Positions 32,891-42,331 of a DNA stretch of 64,000 nt are shown here, one piece after another. The stretch is taken from contig NZ_AP027291.1 in the NCBI RefSeq assembly GCF_030295745.1, positions 4,278,001 through 4,342,000 of the forward strand, read 5' to 3'. A model generated the notes under the pieces. The model saw nothing but the letters and a program-made list of their open reading frames with translations. It did not search any database and was not told the DNA's origin. The DNA comes from Mycolicibacterium sp. TUM20985. GTDB lineage: Bacteria > Actinomycetota > Actinomycetes > Mycobacteriales > Mycobacteriaceae. The translations under genes were made by a program, and so were the position numbers. Each line of letters starts with the position of its first letter. The stretch's first letter is position 1.

Positions 32891-34258
32891 ATGCGCTCTC
32901 ATCGCGTCGCGATCGTCGGTTCGGGTCCGTCGGGCTACTTTGCCGCCGCCTCCCTGCTGAAGTTCGCCGACTCGACCGCCGACTCCGAGACGCCGACGGA
33001 CGTACGCGTCGACATGCTCGAGATGCTGCCGACCCCGTTCGGTCTGGTGCGCTCGGGCGTCGCGCCCGATCACCCGAAGATCAAGACCATCAGCGCGCAA
33101 TTCGACAAGACGGCGACCGATCCCCGCTTCCGGTTCTTCGGCAACATCCGGGTGGGTGAACACGTACAGCCGGCCGAACTGGCCGAGCGCTACGACGCGG
33201 TCGTCTACGCCGTCGGCGCCCAGGCCGATCGTCCCCTGGGCATCCCCGGCGAGGAGTTGACCGGAAGCGTGGCCGCCGTCGACTTCGTCGGCTGGTACAA
33301 CGCCCACCCACACTTCGAGGAGATGTCACCCGATCTGTCGACGGGGCGGGCGGTGGTCGTCGGCAACGGCAACGTGGCCCTTGACGTCGCCCGCCTCCTG
33401 GTCAGCGATCCCGACGCGCTGGCCAACACCGACATCGCCGACCATGCCTTGGCGGCCCTGCACTCGCGGGGGGTGGAGGAGGTGGTGATTCTCGGGCGCC
33501 GAGGACCACTGCAGGCCACGTTCACCACCATGGAACTGCGCGAGCTGGGCGACCTCGACGCGATGGCCGACGTGGACGTGATCGTCGACCCCCTCGACTT
33601 CGTCGGCATCTCCGACGAGGACCTGGAGGCGGCGGGCAAGACCGCCAAGCTGAACATCAAGACCTTGCGTGGGTACGCCGAGAAAGGACCGCGAGGAGCC
33701 AAGCGGCGCATAGTGTTTCGCTTCCACACCTCCCCCATCGAAATCAAGGGGACCGACCGGGTCTCGTCGATCGTGCTCGGCCGCAACGAGTTGGTGAACG
33801 ACGGTGGCCGTCTGGTCGCCAAGGACACCGGTGCGCGCGAGGAACTGGCGACCCAACTCGTCGTCCGCGCCGTGGGATACCGGGGCGTGCCGACACCGGG
33901 ATTGCCGTTCGACGAGCGGTCGGGAACCATCCCGCACACCGACGGCAGAATCGACGGCAGTCGCAATGAGTACGTCGTCGGCTGGATCAAGCGGGGACCG
34001 TCGGGCGTCATCGGCAGCAACAAGAAGGACTCGCAGGACACGGTGAATACCTTGGTGGCCGACCTTGGCGCGCCCCGCGAACTGGACGGTGTCACCGACG
34101 ATGCGGTCGAGTGGCTGCTGTCGCGGCAGCCGTTGCTGGTCACCGACGATCACTGGAAGCTGATCGACACCCACGAACGAACGTCCGGGCAGCCGGGCGG
34201 CAGGCCGCGGGTGAAGTTGACCAGCGTGGCGGAGTTACTGCGGATCGGGCACGGCTGA
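32891..34258 (+). CDS. fprA: NADPH-ferredoxin reductase FprA (adrenodoxin-reductase type)
   Basis: 455 residues. FAD motif VAIVGSGPSGYFAA at the N-terminus, NADP motif VVVGNGNVALDVARLL and LGRRGPLQATFT typical of adrenodoxin reductases; C-terminal GWIKRGPSGVIGSNKKD. It passes electrons from NADPH to ferredoxins and so could support P450s such as the island enzyme. ATG 32891 has GGAAGG upstream; an ATG at 32870 is an alternative. Confidence 0.96.
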   Translation: MRSHRVAIVGSGPSGYFAAASLLKFADSTADSETPTDVRVDMLEMLPTPFGLVRSGVAPDHPKIKTISAQFDKTATDPRFRFFGNIRVGEHVQPAELAERYDAVVYAVGAQADRPLGIPGEELTGSVAAVDFVGWYNAHPHFEEMSPDLSTGRAVVVGNGNVALDVARLLVSDPDALANTDIADHALAALHSRGVEEVVILGRRGPLQATFTTMELRELGDLDAMADVDVIVDPLDFVGISDEDLEAAGKTAKLNIKTLRGYAEKGPRGAKRRIVFRFHTSPIEIKGTDRVSSIVLGRNELVNDGGRLVAKDTGAREELATQLVVRAVGYRGVPTPGLPFDERSGTIPHTDGRIDGSRNEYVVGWIKRGPSGVIGSNKKDSQDTVNTLVADLGAPRELDGVTDDAVEWLLSRQPLLVTDDHWKLIDTHERTSGQPGGRPRVKLTSVAELLRIGHG

Positions 34259-34330
34259 CGACGATCCCGCGAGGCACGAGCCGGTGAGGAGTCGGCCCAA
34301 CAGCCACGGCTGATCGGCCACGGCTGACGC

Positions 34331-34738
34331 TCAGCCGCGCATCGGCGTCGTGACCGAGTCGGCTTCGATGGTGATCAGCACCCGCGTCTCATCCGGGTTT
34401 CCGCTAAAGACCGGATACGGGATTCCCAAGTACTTCTGCGAGATCTCGTCGATGCTCTCCCGTCCACCCTCGGTGGTCGTGGACACCACGCGGCCGCGCA
34501 CGCCGTAATAGCGATTGACGTCGTCGGGGTCGGCGACGTTGACCGCGACGCGCGGATCGCGGGCGATGTTCCTGGCCTTCTGCATCCCCTCGACGATGTT
34601 GATGACCACGTTCTCACCGTCGGTCGTCACCCAGGTCTCCGTCAGCTGCGGCGATCCGTCCGGCATGAGCGTGGCGATGAAGCAGGGGCTCGGCTTCTGA
34701 AGCAGCTCGATCAGGCCTTCGGGCAGCGGTACGGACAT
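34331..34738 (-). CDS. PPOX-class flavin/F420 split-barrel protein
   Basis: 135 residues from ATG 34738 (AGGAG 6-7 bp upstream); an ATG at 34774 would add 12 residues. Split-barrel pattern CFIATLMPDGSPQLTETWV, RNIARDPRVAVNVADP and GRVVSTTTEGGRESIDEISQKYLG, typical of F420-dependent oxidoreductases in mycobacteria. It probably reduces a small molecule with F420H2. Divergent from the HNH protein gene; the LexA box lies between. Confidence 0.88.
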   Translation of the reverse strand: MSVPLPEGLIELLQKPSPCFIATLMPDGSPQLTETWVTTDGENVVINIVEGMQKARNIARDPRVAVNVADPDDVNRYYGVRGRVVSTTTEGGRESIDEISQKYLGIPYPVFSGNPDETRVLITIEADSVTTPMRG

Positions 34739-34783
34739 GAAATCTCCTCTGGTCGGTTCGCTTGTCGTAGCCATTATCTATAG

Positions 34784-34799
34784 TCGAACACATGTTCGA
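34784..34799. promoter_or_regulatory. LexA (SOS) box
   Basis: TCGAACACATGTTCGA is a perfect TCGAAC-N4-GTTCGA palindrome, the mycobacterial LexA operator. The ATG of the DUF222-HNH gene (34792) lies inside it, so a leaderless transcript blocked by LexA is likely. Confidence 0.88.
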
Positions 34800-36072
34800 T
34801 GAACTGTTGGCAGCCAACCCGGATGCCGACGAGGCAACCCTGATGGACCGCATCGCGGCGCTGGAACGGGAGAAGTCCGCCGCAGCCGCCGAGCAGGCGG
34901 TGCTGACCGCGGACCTCGATGACAAGCGTCGGGCGCGGGAGGCGGCGGCGGGGGTGCCAGCGGCCAAGCGGGGTAAGGGTCTGGCCAGTGAGATCGCCTT
35001 GGCGCGGCGTGATTCGCCGAACCGGGGTGGCCGACATCTCGGGTTCGCCCGGGCGCTGGTGCACGAGATGCCCCATACGTTGGCGGCGTTGGCGGCCGGG
35101 GCGCTCTCGGAGTGGCGGGCCACGCTGATCGTGCGGGAGTCGGCGTGCCTGGACCTCGAGGACCGGCACACCCTCGACGCCCGGATGTGCGCCGACCAGG
35201 CGTCCCTGCACGGCAAGGGTGACCGGCGGATCGAAACCGACGCCAAGGCCATCGCCTACGAGCTGGACCCGCATGCCGTCGTGGACCGGGCGGTGCGCGC
35301 GGAATCCGAGCGCACCGTGACCAGCCGACCCGCCCCCGACGACATGGCCTATGTGACCGCGCTGTTGCCGATGCCCCAAGGGGTGGCGGTCTATGCCGCC
35401 CTGCGCCGGGCCGCTGACACCTGCGGTGACGGCCGCGGCCGCGGGCAGGTGATGGCCGACACCCTGGTCGAACGGGTCACCGGCCGCCCCGCCGAGGTGC
35501 CGGTGCCGGTCGCGGTGAACGTGGTGTTGACCGACGAGGCGCTGCTGGGCGGGAGCACGACCGCGGCGCGGGTGCCCGGGTACGGGCCCATCCCGGCGGA
35601 GGTGGCGCGGCGGTTGATCGGCGCTGCGGTGGGTGATGCCCGGTCGCGGGCGACGGTGCGGCGGCTCTACGCGCATCCCGGCAGCAGTGCGCTGGTGGCG
35701 ATGGAGTCCCGGGCCCGGTTGTTCCCCAAGGGGTTGGCCCGGTTCCTCGACCTTCGCGATGACACCTGCCGCACGCCGTACTGCGATTCCCCGATCCGCC
35801 ATCACGATCATGCTCGCCGGCACGCCCGCGCCGGGCCGACCTCGGCGCTCAACGGGCTCGGGGCGTGTGAACGCTGTAACTACGCCAAGGAGGCGCCGGG
35901 CTGGTCGGTGACCACGGCTACTGACGAACAGGGTTGCCACACGGCCGAATTCGTCACTCCGACCGGTGCTCGGCACCGGTCGGTGGCGCCGCGGCTACCC
36001 GGGTTGCGGAGCACGCTGTTCAGCGACCGCGAGATTCGGATCGCCGTGACGATCGCCGAACCCGCCGCCTAG
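34792..36072 (+). CDS. DUF222 / HNH endonuclease domain protein (13E12 repeat family), SOS-controlled
   Basis: 426 residues. The N-terminal two thirds are a helical DUF222 region starting MFDELLAANPDADE. The C-terminus has an HNH motif: C326 (CRTPYCDSP), HHDHARRHARAGPTSALNG, and C359/C362 (CERCNYAKE). Members occur in many copies in mycobacteria and several M. tuberculosis 13E12 genes are DNA-damage induced through LexA; here the LexA box covers the start codon. Nuclease activity and purpose are unproven. The 3' end overlaps the convergent membrane protein gene by 4 bp. Confidence 0.92.
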   Translation: MFDELLAANPDADEATLMDRIAALEREKSAAAAEQAVLTADLDDKRRAREAAAGVPAAKRGKGLASEIALARRDSPNRGGRHLGFARALVHEMPHTLAALAAGALSEWRATLIVRESACLDLEDRHTLDARMCADQASLHGKGDRRIETDAKAIAYELDPHAVVDRAVRAESERTVTSRPAPDDMAYVTALLPMPQGVAVYAALRRAADTCGDGRGRGQVMADTLVERVTGRPAEVPVPVAVNVVLTDEALLGGSTTAARVPGYGPIPAEVARRLIGAAVGDARSRATVRRLYAHPGSSALVAMESRARLFPKGLARFLDLRDDTCRTPYCDSPIRHHDHARRHARAGPTSALNGLGACERCNYAKEAPGWSVTTATDEQGCHTAEFVTPTGARHRSVAPRLPGLRSTLFSDREIRIAVTIAEPAA

Positions 36073-36449
36073 CGGAGTTCGGTGGGGCCGGCCGGCCCAG
36101 GCGCCTCGGGCGGCTGGGACGGTGCGAAACCCCACTTCTCCGGGTTCTTCGGTGAGTACACGATGGGCATCAGTTGGCCCATGGTCGGCGACGTGCCCAC
36201 CTGCATCGTCATGCGCGCGTAGACCTCCTGCTCACGAACGGTCGGGCCGTTGATGACGCCGGTGATGGTGACGAACTGCGAGCCGTCCGACTCGGGGCCC
36301 GCGCTGACCCCGGTGACGAGCAGGGTGCCGTGCGCGAGTTGTCCGCCTAGTCCACCGGGACCGCGCCTCCCCCTCATCCTGGGTGCCAACAACAGCACGA
36401 TGCCACCGACCAACAGCAAGAGCACGGCGATTTCCCACACACCGGCCAT
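36069..36449 (-). CDS. Small membrane-anchored protein of unknown function
   Basis: 126 residues from ATG 36449. One hydrophobic helix (about 4-23, WEIAVLLLLVGGIVLLLAP) followed by a basic loop and a soluble domain (LLVTGVSAGPESDGSQFVTITGVINGP...). The C-terminus is Pro-rich. An upstream start at 36479 would overlap the phosphatase start. No known family recognised. Confidence 0.7.
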   Translation of the reverse strand: MAGVWEIAVLLLLVGGIVLLLAPRMRGRRGPGGLGGQLAHGTLLVTGVSAGPESDGSQFVTITGVINGPTVREQEVYARMTMQVGTSPTMGQLMPIVYSPKNPEKWGFAPSQPPEAPGPAGPTELR

Positions 36450-36478
36450 GGTAGGACTGCACGCATGGGAGTCCACCA

Positions 36479-37264
36479 ATGACCGGCGTCTCGGACGACA
36501 TCACCCTTGCCCTCCGCATGGCCGACGAGGCCGACCAACTGACGTTGGACCGGTTCGGCGCATTGGATCTCCGCATCGAGACCAAACCCGATCTGAGCCC
36601 GGTCACCGACGCAGACGAGTCCGCCGAGGAGTTGCTCCGCAGCCTGCTCACGGCGAACCGTCCCGATGACGCCGTGCTGGGCGAAGAATTCGGTGGCACG
36701 GCGGTTTTCGCAGGGCGCCAATGGGTGCTCGACCCGATCGACGGCACCAAGAACTTCGTCAGGGGCGTGCCCGTCTGGTCGACGCTCATCGCGCTGCTCG
36801 AGGACGGAGTTCCCACGGTCGGCGTGGTCAGTGCGCCTGCGCTGGCGCGACGATGGTGGGCCGGTTCCGGCGAAGGGGCGTTCGCGTCGTTCAACGGGTC
36901 CAGTCGACCGATCACCGTGTCGGGTGTGTCGGACCTCGACTCGGCCAGCCTGTCGTTCTCCGAGTTGAGCACCGGCTGGGAGGAGCGCCGCGCAGCCTTC
37001 ATCGAGTTGGCCGACGCGGTGTGGCGGGTGCGCGGGTACGGCGACTTCTGGTCCTACTGCCTGTTGGCCGAGGGCGCGGTCGACGTCGTCGTCGAACCCG
37101 AGGTGAAGCTCTGGGATCTGGCTCCCCTGGACATCCTCGTCCGCGAGGCCGGCGGCCGGTTCACGAACTTGGACGGCTCACCCGGCCCGCACGGCCGCAG
37201 CGCCCTCGCCACGAACGGGTTGCTCCACGACGAGGTGCTCGCCAGGTTCGCCCTGCCGGGCTGA
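36479..37264 (+). CDS. hisN: Inositol-monophosphatase-family phosphatase, HisN-like histidinol-phosphatase
   Basis: 261 residues. Metal-binding motifs GEEFG (E71 region), WVLDPIDGTKNFVRG and C-terminal KLWDLAPLDILVREAGG are those of the IMPase fold. The DPIDGTKNFVRGVPVW version and the place before fadE24 match Rv3137, assigned as HisN, which makes histidinol from histidinol phosphate. Other IMPase substrates cannot be excluded. Confidence 0.85.
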   Translation: MTGVSDDITLALRMADEADQLTLDRFGALDLRIETKPDLSPVTDADESAEELLRSLLTANRPDDAVLGEEFGGTAVFAGRQWVLDPIDGTKNFVRGVPVWSTLIALLEDGVPTVGVVSAPALARRWWAGSGEGAFASFNGSSRPITVSGVSDLDSASLSFSELSTGWEERRAAFIELADAVWRVRGYGDFWSYCLLAEGAVDVVVEPEVKLWDLAPLDILVREAGGRFTNLDGSPGPHGRSALATNGLLHDEVLARFALPG

Positions 37265-37285
37265 TCGCGGGTGATCTCGGTAACA

Positions 37286-37313
37286 GGTATCGGATACCTT
37301 ACTCAAGAGTAAG
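37286..37313. promoter_or_regulatory. Two abutting palindromes upstream of fadE24
   Basis: GGTATCGGATACC (37286-37298) and CTTACTCAAGAGTAAG (37298-37313; 7-bp arms, AA centre) share one base and end 43 bp before the fadE24 start. They look like regulator binding sites, TetR-type by size. They differ from the island operators. Confidence 0.6.
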
Positions 37314-37356
37314 ATACGGTCATGGAGCATTGCCCCAACGACGCGAGGCTGCCGAC

Positions 37357-38730
37357 ATGACCAATAGATCCGAAAGCTCCGTGGGCCTGAAGAAGCACAA
37401 GCGCTCCCCGACCGCCTACGGGTTGGCCTTGATCACCCCGCTTCTCGGACAACAGTTCCTGGACAAATACGGTCTGCGGAAGCCGTTCAATCGCGGACTG
37501 CGCTTCGGCGTCAAGACGGCGTTCTCGGCGCTGGGCGCATCGACCCGGCAGTTTCAGCGCGTACAGGGCCTCGGTAAGCCACCTACCCGGCTCGCCCCCA
37601 ACGGGACCAGGCGGTCCGACTACTTCGACCTGACCCCGGACGACGAACAAAAGATGATCGTCGAGACCGTCGCGGAGTTCGCCGAGGAATTGCTGCGCCC
37701 GGCCGCCCACGACGCCGACGCTGCGGTCACCTTTCCCACCGACCTCGTCGCCAAGGCCACCGAGATCGGTGTCACCGCCATCAACATCCCCGAGGACTTC
37801 GACGGGATCGCGGCCCACCGCAGCACGATCACCAACGCCCTCGTCGCCGAAGCACTTGCCTACGGCGACATGGGGTTGGCCCTTCCGATCCTGGCGCCCG
37901 GCGGCGTCGCGTCGGCGTTGACCCACTGGGGCAGCGCGGATCAGCAGGCGACCTACCTGCCCGAGTTCGCCGGCGACAACGTCCCGCAGGCATGCGTGGC
38001 GATCGCCGAGCCGCACGCCCTGTTCGATCCGACGGCGCTCAAGACGGTCGCCGTGCGCACCCCCGGCGGCTACCGCCTCACCGGCACCAAGTCGCTGGTG
38101 CCGGCCGCCGCCACCGCCGAATTGTTCGTCATCGGCGCACAGCTCAACGGCAAGGCCGCACTCTTCATCGTCGAGGCGGGTTCCGAAGGCCTCACCGTCA
38201 AGGCCGATCCGAGCATGGGTATCCGCGCCGCGGCGCTCGGTCGGGTCGAGCTGAACAACGTCGCGGTGCCATTGCACAACCGGCTCGGCGAGGACGAATC
38301 AAGCGAGGCCGACTACGCCCAGAACTATTCAGAGGCGATCGCGCTCGCCCGATTGGGTTGGGCCGCACTGGCAGTCGGCACGTCGCATGCCGTGCTCGAC
38401 TACGTCATCCCCTATGTGAAGGAACGCGAGGCGTTCGGCGAGCCGGTCGCACGGAGGCAGTCGGTCGCCTTCATGTGCGCCAACATCGCGATCGAGCTCG
38501 ACGGACTGCGCCTGGTCACCTGGCGTGGCGCGGCGCGGGCCGAGCAGGGCCTGCCGTTCGCCCGCGAGGCCGCGCTGGCCAAGCGGCTCGCGACCGACAA
38601 GGGCATGCAGATCGGTCTCGACGGCGTGCAGTTGCTCGGCGGTCACGGCTTCACCAAGGAACACCCGGTCGAACGCTGGTACCGCGACCTTCGCGCTCTC
38701 GGCGTCGCCGAGGGTGTCGTCGTCCTGTAA
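37357..38730 (+). CDS. fadE24: Acyl-CoA dehydrogenase FadE24
   Basis: 457 residues. An unusual 80-residue N-terminal part (KHKRSPTAYGLALITPLLGQQFLDKYGLRKPFNR) precedes the dehydrogenase fold (AINIPEDFDGI, VAIAEPHALFDPTALK, REAFGEPVARRQS, VQLLGGHGFTKEHPVERWYRDLRAL). The C-terminus ends early, without the usual EGTxxIQ. It is followed by fadE23, and the two probably form a heteromeric enzyme as for paired mycobacterial FadEs. Start ATG 37357. Confidence 0.92.
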   Translation: MTNRSESSVGLKKHKRSPTAYGLALITPLLGQQFLDKYGLRKPFNRGLRFGVKTAFSALGASTRQFQRVQGLGKPPTRLAPNGTRRSDYFDLTPDDEQKMIVETVAEFAEELLRPAAHDADAAVTFPTDLVAKATEIGVTAINIPEDFDGIAAHRSTITNALVAEALAYGDMGLALPILAPGGVASALTHWGSADQQATYLPEFAGDNVPQACVAIAEPHALFDPTALKTVAVRTPGGYRLTGTKSLVPAAATAELFVIGAQLNGKAALFIVEAGSEGLTVKADPSMGIRAAALGRVELNNVAVPLHNRLGEDESSEADYAQNYSEAIALARLGWAALAVGTSHAVLDYVIPYVKEREAFGEPVARRQSVAFMCANIAIELDGLRLVTWRGAARAEQGLPFAREAALAKRLATDKGMQIGLDGVQLLGGHGFTKEHPVERWYRDLRALGVAEGVVVL

Positions 38731-38765
38731 AGCCGAACCACCGAACTAGGAACGGACTCCCCGTC

Positions 38766-39974
38766 ATGGCAATCAACCTGGAAATGCCGCGCAAGTTGCA
38801 GGCCGTCATCGACATGGCCCACGACGGCGCCGCCGAGATGCTGCGGCCGATCTCCCGCAAGTACGACCTCGCAGAGCATGCATACCCCGTCGAGCTGGAC
38901 ACGCTCGCAGACCTCTTCGAGGGCTTGACGGACGCCAACACCATCTCCTTCGCGGGCACCGACGCGTTCCGGGGCGTTGAGGGCCCCAAGGAGAACGTCA
39001 ACGGCGCCAACATGTCCGCACTGGTCAACGCCCTCGAGATCAGCTGGGGTGACGTCGCCCTGCTGCTGTCGGTGCCCTTCCAGGGCCTCGGCAACGCCGC
39101 GCTGTCGGGTGTCGCCACGGACGAACAGCTCGAACGCCTCGGCAAGGTCTGGGCCGCGATGGCGATCACCGAGCCGGGCTTCGGATCGGACTCGGCGGCC
39201 GTGACGACGACGGCCAAGCTCGATGGCGACGAGTACGTGATCAACGGCGAGAAGATCTACGTCACTGCGGGCGCGCGCGCCAGTCACATCGTGGTGTGGG
39301 CGACGCTGGACAAGAGCAAGGGGCGGGCGGCGATCAAGTCGTTCATCGTGCCGCGCGAGCACCCGGGCGTGACCGTCGAGCGCCTGGAACACAAGCTCGG
39401 CATCAAGGCGTCCGACACCGCCGCCCTTCGCTTCGACAACGCCCGCATCCCGAAGGAGAATCTGCTCGGCAACCCGGACATCCAGGTGGACAAGGGTTTT
39501 GCCGGTGTCATGGAGACGTTCGACAACACCCGCCCCATCGTGGCCGCGATGGCGGTCGGCGTGGCGCGCGCGTCGCTGGAGCAGTTGCGCGCCATCCTCG
39601 ACGACGCGGGCGTGGACATCTCCTACGACAAGCCGGCGCACGCGCAGAGTGCGGCCGCGGCCGAGTTCCTGCGGATGGAGGCCGAGTGGGAGTCGGGCTA
39701 CCTGCTGACCGTGCGGTCGGCGTGGCAGGCCGACAACAAGATCCCCAACTCGAAGGAAGCGTCGATGGGCAAGGCGAAGGCCGCCAGGGTGGCCAGTGAC
39801 ATCACCCTCAAGGCCGTCGAATTGGCAGGCACCACAGGCTATTCCGAGGACACCCTGCTCGAGAAGTGGGCGCGCGACTCGAAGATCCTCGACATCTTCG
39901 AGGGAACTCAGCAGATTCAGCAGCTGGTGGTCGCACGTCGCCTACTCGGGCTGTCCTCGGCTGAGCTGAAGTAG
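38766..39974 (+). CDS. fadE23: Acyl-CoA dehydrogenase FadE23
   Basis: 402 residues. AITEPGFGSDSAAVTTTAKLDGDEYVINGEKIYVTAGARA, TVERLEHKLGIKASDTAALRFDNARIP and the C-terminal DIFEGTQQIQQLVVARRLLG, in which the Glu of FEGT is the likely catalytic base. The partner FadE24 lacks this end, so one catalytic site per heterodimer is plausible. Gap of 35 bp after fadE24; same operon. Confidence 0.94.
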   Translation: MAINLEMPRKLQAVIDMAHDGAAEMLRPISRKYDLAEHAYPVELDTLADLFEGLTDANTISFAGTDAFRGVEGPKENVNGANMSALVNALEISWGDVALLLSVPFQGLGNAALSGVATDEQLERLGKVWAAMAITEPGFGSDSAAVTTTAKLDGDEYVINGEKIYVTAGARASHIVVWATLDKSKGRAAIKSFIVPREHPGVTVERLEHKLGIKASDTAALRFDNARIPKENLLGNPDIQVDKGFAGVMETFDNTRPIVAAMAVGVARASLEQLRAILDDAGVDISYDKPAHAQSAAAAEFLRMEAEWESGYLLTVRSAWQADNKIPNSKEASMGKAKAARVASDITLKAVELAGTTGYSEDTLLEKWARDSKILDIFEGTQQIQQLVVARRLLGLSSAELK

Positions 39975-40013
39975 CCGACCTCTCGCAGCGGCGGGCACGA
40001 TAACGTCGGACCC

Positions 40014-41012
40014 ATGGATGACTTTCAGGCATTGGTCGCGCGGCAGCACGAGGATCGCATCGAGGCGGCGGTCGAGACGCTGGCGGAATCGGATCTCCCC
40101 CCCGGCGAGGTGACCATCCGGGTGGCGTACTCCAGCGTCAACTTCAAAGATGCGCTGGCGCTCACCCCGAAGGGTGGCGTGGTGCGTGACTACCCGATCG
40201 TGCCCGGTATCGACCTCACCGGCGAGGTGGTCGAGTCGTCGTCCGCCGAGTTCGCGGTGGGTGACGCGGTCCTCGCGCACGGCTACGACATCGGCACCGC
40301 GCGGCACGGCGGCTACGCCGAGTATGCGCGGGTACCCGCCGACCAGATCGTCACCCTCGGCTCGCTCAGCCCCTACGAGGGTGCGGCGATCGGCACGGCC
40401 GGGTTCACCGCCGCGATGAGCGTGCAGGCGCTGATCGCGCGGGGGATCGATCCGCAGGACGGACCCGTCGTGGTGACGGGTGCGACCGGGGGCGTCGGCT
40501 CCGTGGCCGTGGATCTCCTGTCCGCGGCAGGCTACGAGGTGTTCGCGTCGAGCGGGAAGCCCGACGCCGAAGACCGCCTGAAGGCACTCGGCGCCGCAGA
40601 GGTAATCCCCAGGCTGCCCGCCGACCCGGACGCGAAGCCGAGGGCGCTCGGCAAGACGCGCTGGGCGGGGGCGGTGGACTGTGTGGGCGGCGCCACGCTC
40701 GCCGACGTGCTCAGCACCCTGTCCTACGGCGGCGCGGTGGCCGCCAGCGGACTGACCGGCGGGACCGCGCTGAACACGACGGTGATGCCGTTCATCCTGC
40801 GGGGCGTGGCTCTGCTGGGAATGGATTCGGTGATGATGCCGATCGGGCTGCGCCGTGAACTATGGGCGCTTCTCGGCGGCTCGCTCAAGCCGCAACGGCT
40901 AACACAGATCACCCACGACGTCGACGTGAAGGACGTGGTCGAGGTGATTGACCGGGTGCGGGCCGGCACGTTCTCCGGCCGCGCCGTCGTGAAGGTGGCG
41001 GGCGGGTTCTAG
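40014..41012 (+). CDS. fadB4: Zinc-independent quinone oxidoreductase / acrylyl-CoA reductase-like MDR protein (FadB4)
   Basis: 332 residues of the YhdH/YhfP class: SSVNFKDALALTPKGGVVRDYPIVPGIDLTGEV, HGGYAEYARVP, nucleotide motif VVVTGATGGVGSVAVDLL and GKTRWAGAVDCVGGATLADVLSTL. Reduces activated double bonds with NADPH. Follows fadE23 by 39 bp as in M. tuberculosis; role in the fadE23/24 pathway is probable but undefined. Confidence 0.92.
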   Translation: MDDFQALVARQHEDRIEAAVETLAESDLPPGEVTIRVAYSSVNFKDALALTPKGGVVRDYPIVPGIDLTGEVVESSSAEFAVGDAVLAHGYDIGTARHGGYAEYARVPADQIVTLGSLSPYEGAAIGTAGFTAAMSVQALIARGIDPQDGPVVVTGATGGVGSVAVDLLSAAGYEVFASSGKPDAEDRLKALGAAEVIPRLPADPDAKPRALGKTRWAGAVDCVGGATLADVLSTLSYGGAVAASGLTGGTALNTTVMPFILRGVALLGMDSVMMPIGLRRELWALLGGSLKPQRLTQITHDVDVKDVVEVIDRVRAGTFSGRAVVKVAGGF

Positions 41013-41034
41013 ACCCACCCGCCATCAATCATCG

Positions 41035-42006
41035 TCAGAGCAGGTTGGCGATCAGGTCGGGCTTCATCTGCTGGAGCTGCGAACCCCAGTACGGCCAGTC
41101 GTGGGTGCCGGTGTTCGGGAAGTTGAACACGCCATTGCTGCCGCCGGCGGCGATGTAGTTGTCCTGGAACGTGCGGTTGGTGCGGATGGTCAGACCCTCG
41201 AGGAACTTCGCGGGCAGGTTGTTGCCGCCCAGTTCACTGGGGGTGCCGTTGCCGCAGTAGACCCAGATGCGCGTGCCGTTGGCGACGATCGTGGGGATCT
41301 GGACCATCGGATCGTTGTACTGCCAGGCCGGATCGCTCTCGGCGGGGCCCCACATGTCGTTGGCCTTGTAGCCGCCCGCATCACCCATGGACAGGTTGAT
41401 CAGGCCGGGCCACTGGCCCTCGGACGGGTTGAGGAAGCCCGACATCGAGCCGGCGTAGATGAACTGACCGGGGTGGTGTGCCGACAGCACCAGCGCGGCA
41501 CCGCCCGCCATCGACAGGCCGACCGCGGCGCTGCCGGTGGACTTGACGTTGTTGTTGGCCGCCAAGTAGTTCGGCAGCTCGGAGGTCAGGAACGTCTCCC
41601 AGTTGTAGGTCAGGCAGCCACTCTTGCCGCATGCGGGCTTGTACCAGTTGGAGTAGAAGCTGGACTGGCCGCCGACGGGCATGACGATCGACAGACCCGA
41701 GTCCAGATACCACTCGAACGCCTGGGTGTTGATGTCCCAGCCATTGAAGTCGTCCTGCGCGCGCAGGCCATCGAGGAGGTAGACGGCGGGCGAGTTGGGG
41801 CCGCCGCTCTGAAACTGCACCTTGATGTCGCGGCCCATCGAGGGCGACGGAACCATGAGGTACTCGACTGGGAGACCGGGGCGCGAGAACGCTCCCGCGG
41901 TCGCGCTGCCCCCCACCGCACCGATCATGCCCGGCAGCAAGAGAACCGCCATGGTCGCCATCAGCAGTCGGCGCGCCCAGCGCCCGAGAATTCCGTCAAA
42001 CAACAT
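41035..42006 (-). CDS. Antigen 85 mycolyltransferase
   Basis: 323 residues. Signal peptide ending at ATAGA before FSRPGLPVEYL. The fold and catalytic triad of Fbp proteins: S165 (GLSMAGG), Glu in GNGTPSELGG and His in GTHDWPYWG; fibronectin-binding-like region and AQDDFNGWDINT are conserved. It transfers mycolic acid to trehalose and arabinogalactan in the cell envelope. Which of fbpA/B/C is meant cannot be decided here. Confidence 0.95.
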   Translation of the reverse strand: MLFDGILGRWARRLLMATMAVLLLPGMIGAVGGSATAGAFSRPGLPVEYLMVPSPSMGRDIKVQFQSGGPNSPAVYLLDGLRAQDDFNGWDINTQAFEWYLDSGLSIVMPVGGQSSFYSNWYKPACGKSGCLTYNWETFLTSELPNYLAANNNVKSTGSAAVGLSMAGGAALVLSAHHPGQFIYAGSMSGFLNPSEGQWPGLINLSMGDAGGYKANDMWGPAESDPAWQYNDPMVQIPTIVANGTRIWVYCGNGTPSELGGNNLPAKFLEGLTIRTNRTFQDNYIAAGGSNGVFNFPNTGTHDWPYWGSQLQQMKPDLIANLL

Positions 42007-42331
42007 CTACGAATCCATCCAGTTCCTGTTACGGATAAGCCGTCGTCACCTGCGATGCGAGATCGCCCAAGCGGCAGCGGGATCGCCGCAACCGCGTCCG
42101 CTTGATGTTTGCAGGCGGACCTGAGTATTGAGTTGTCGACACGCAGTAAAACATGTAGCCGGCGTTGCCAGCCACCCCGACTCCCGTCTGGGCTGGTCAG
42201 GGCACTGACGCGGAACAGGGCTTTTCGGGGCGGATGGTGGGTATTGCACGCGGCGGTGAACGAAAGTAACGTCAGTTTCAGTTTTGCGGGGGGGTGCCCC
42301 TCTACCGCCGAGCAAGTCATCGGAGACAGCC
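42007..42331. other. Divergent intergenic region between fbp and the cupin operon
   Basis: 325 bp without a gene. It must hold the promoters of both units. A CCAGCC/GGCTGG inverted pair around a short loop lies near 42167-42200; I could not assign -10/-35 elements or a clear operator. Confidence 0.5.
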
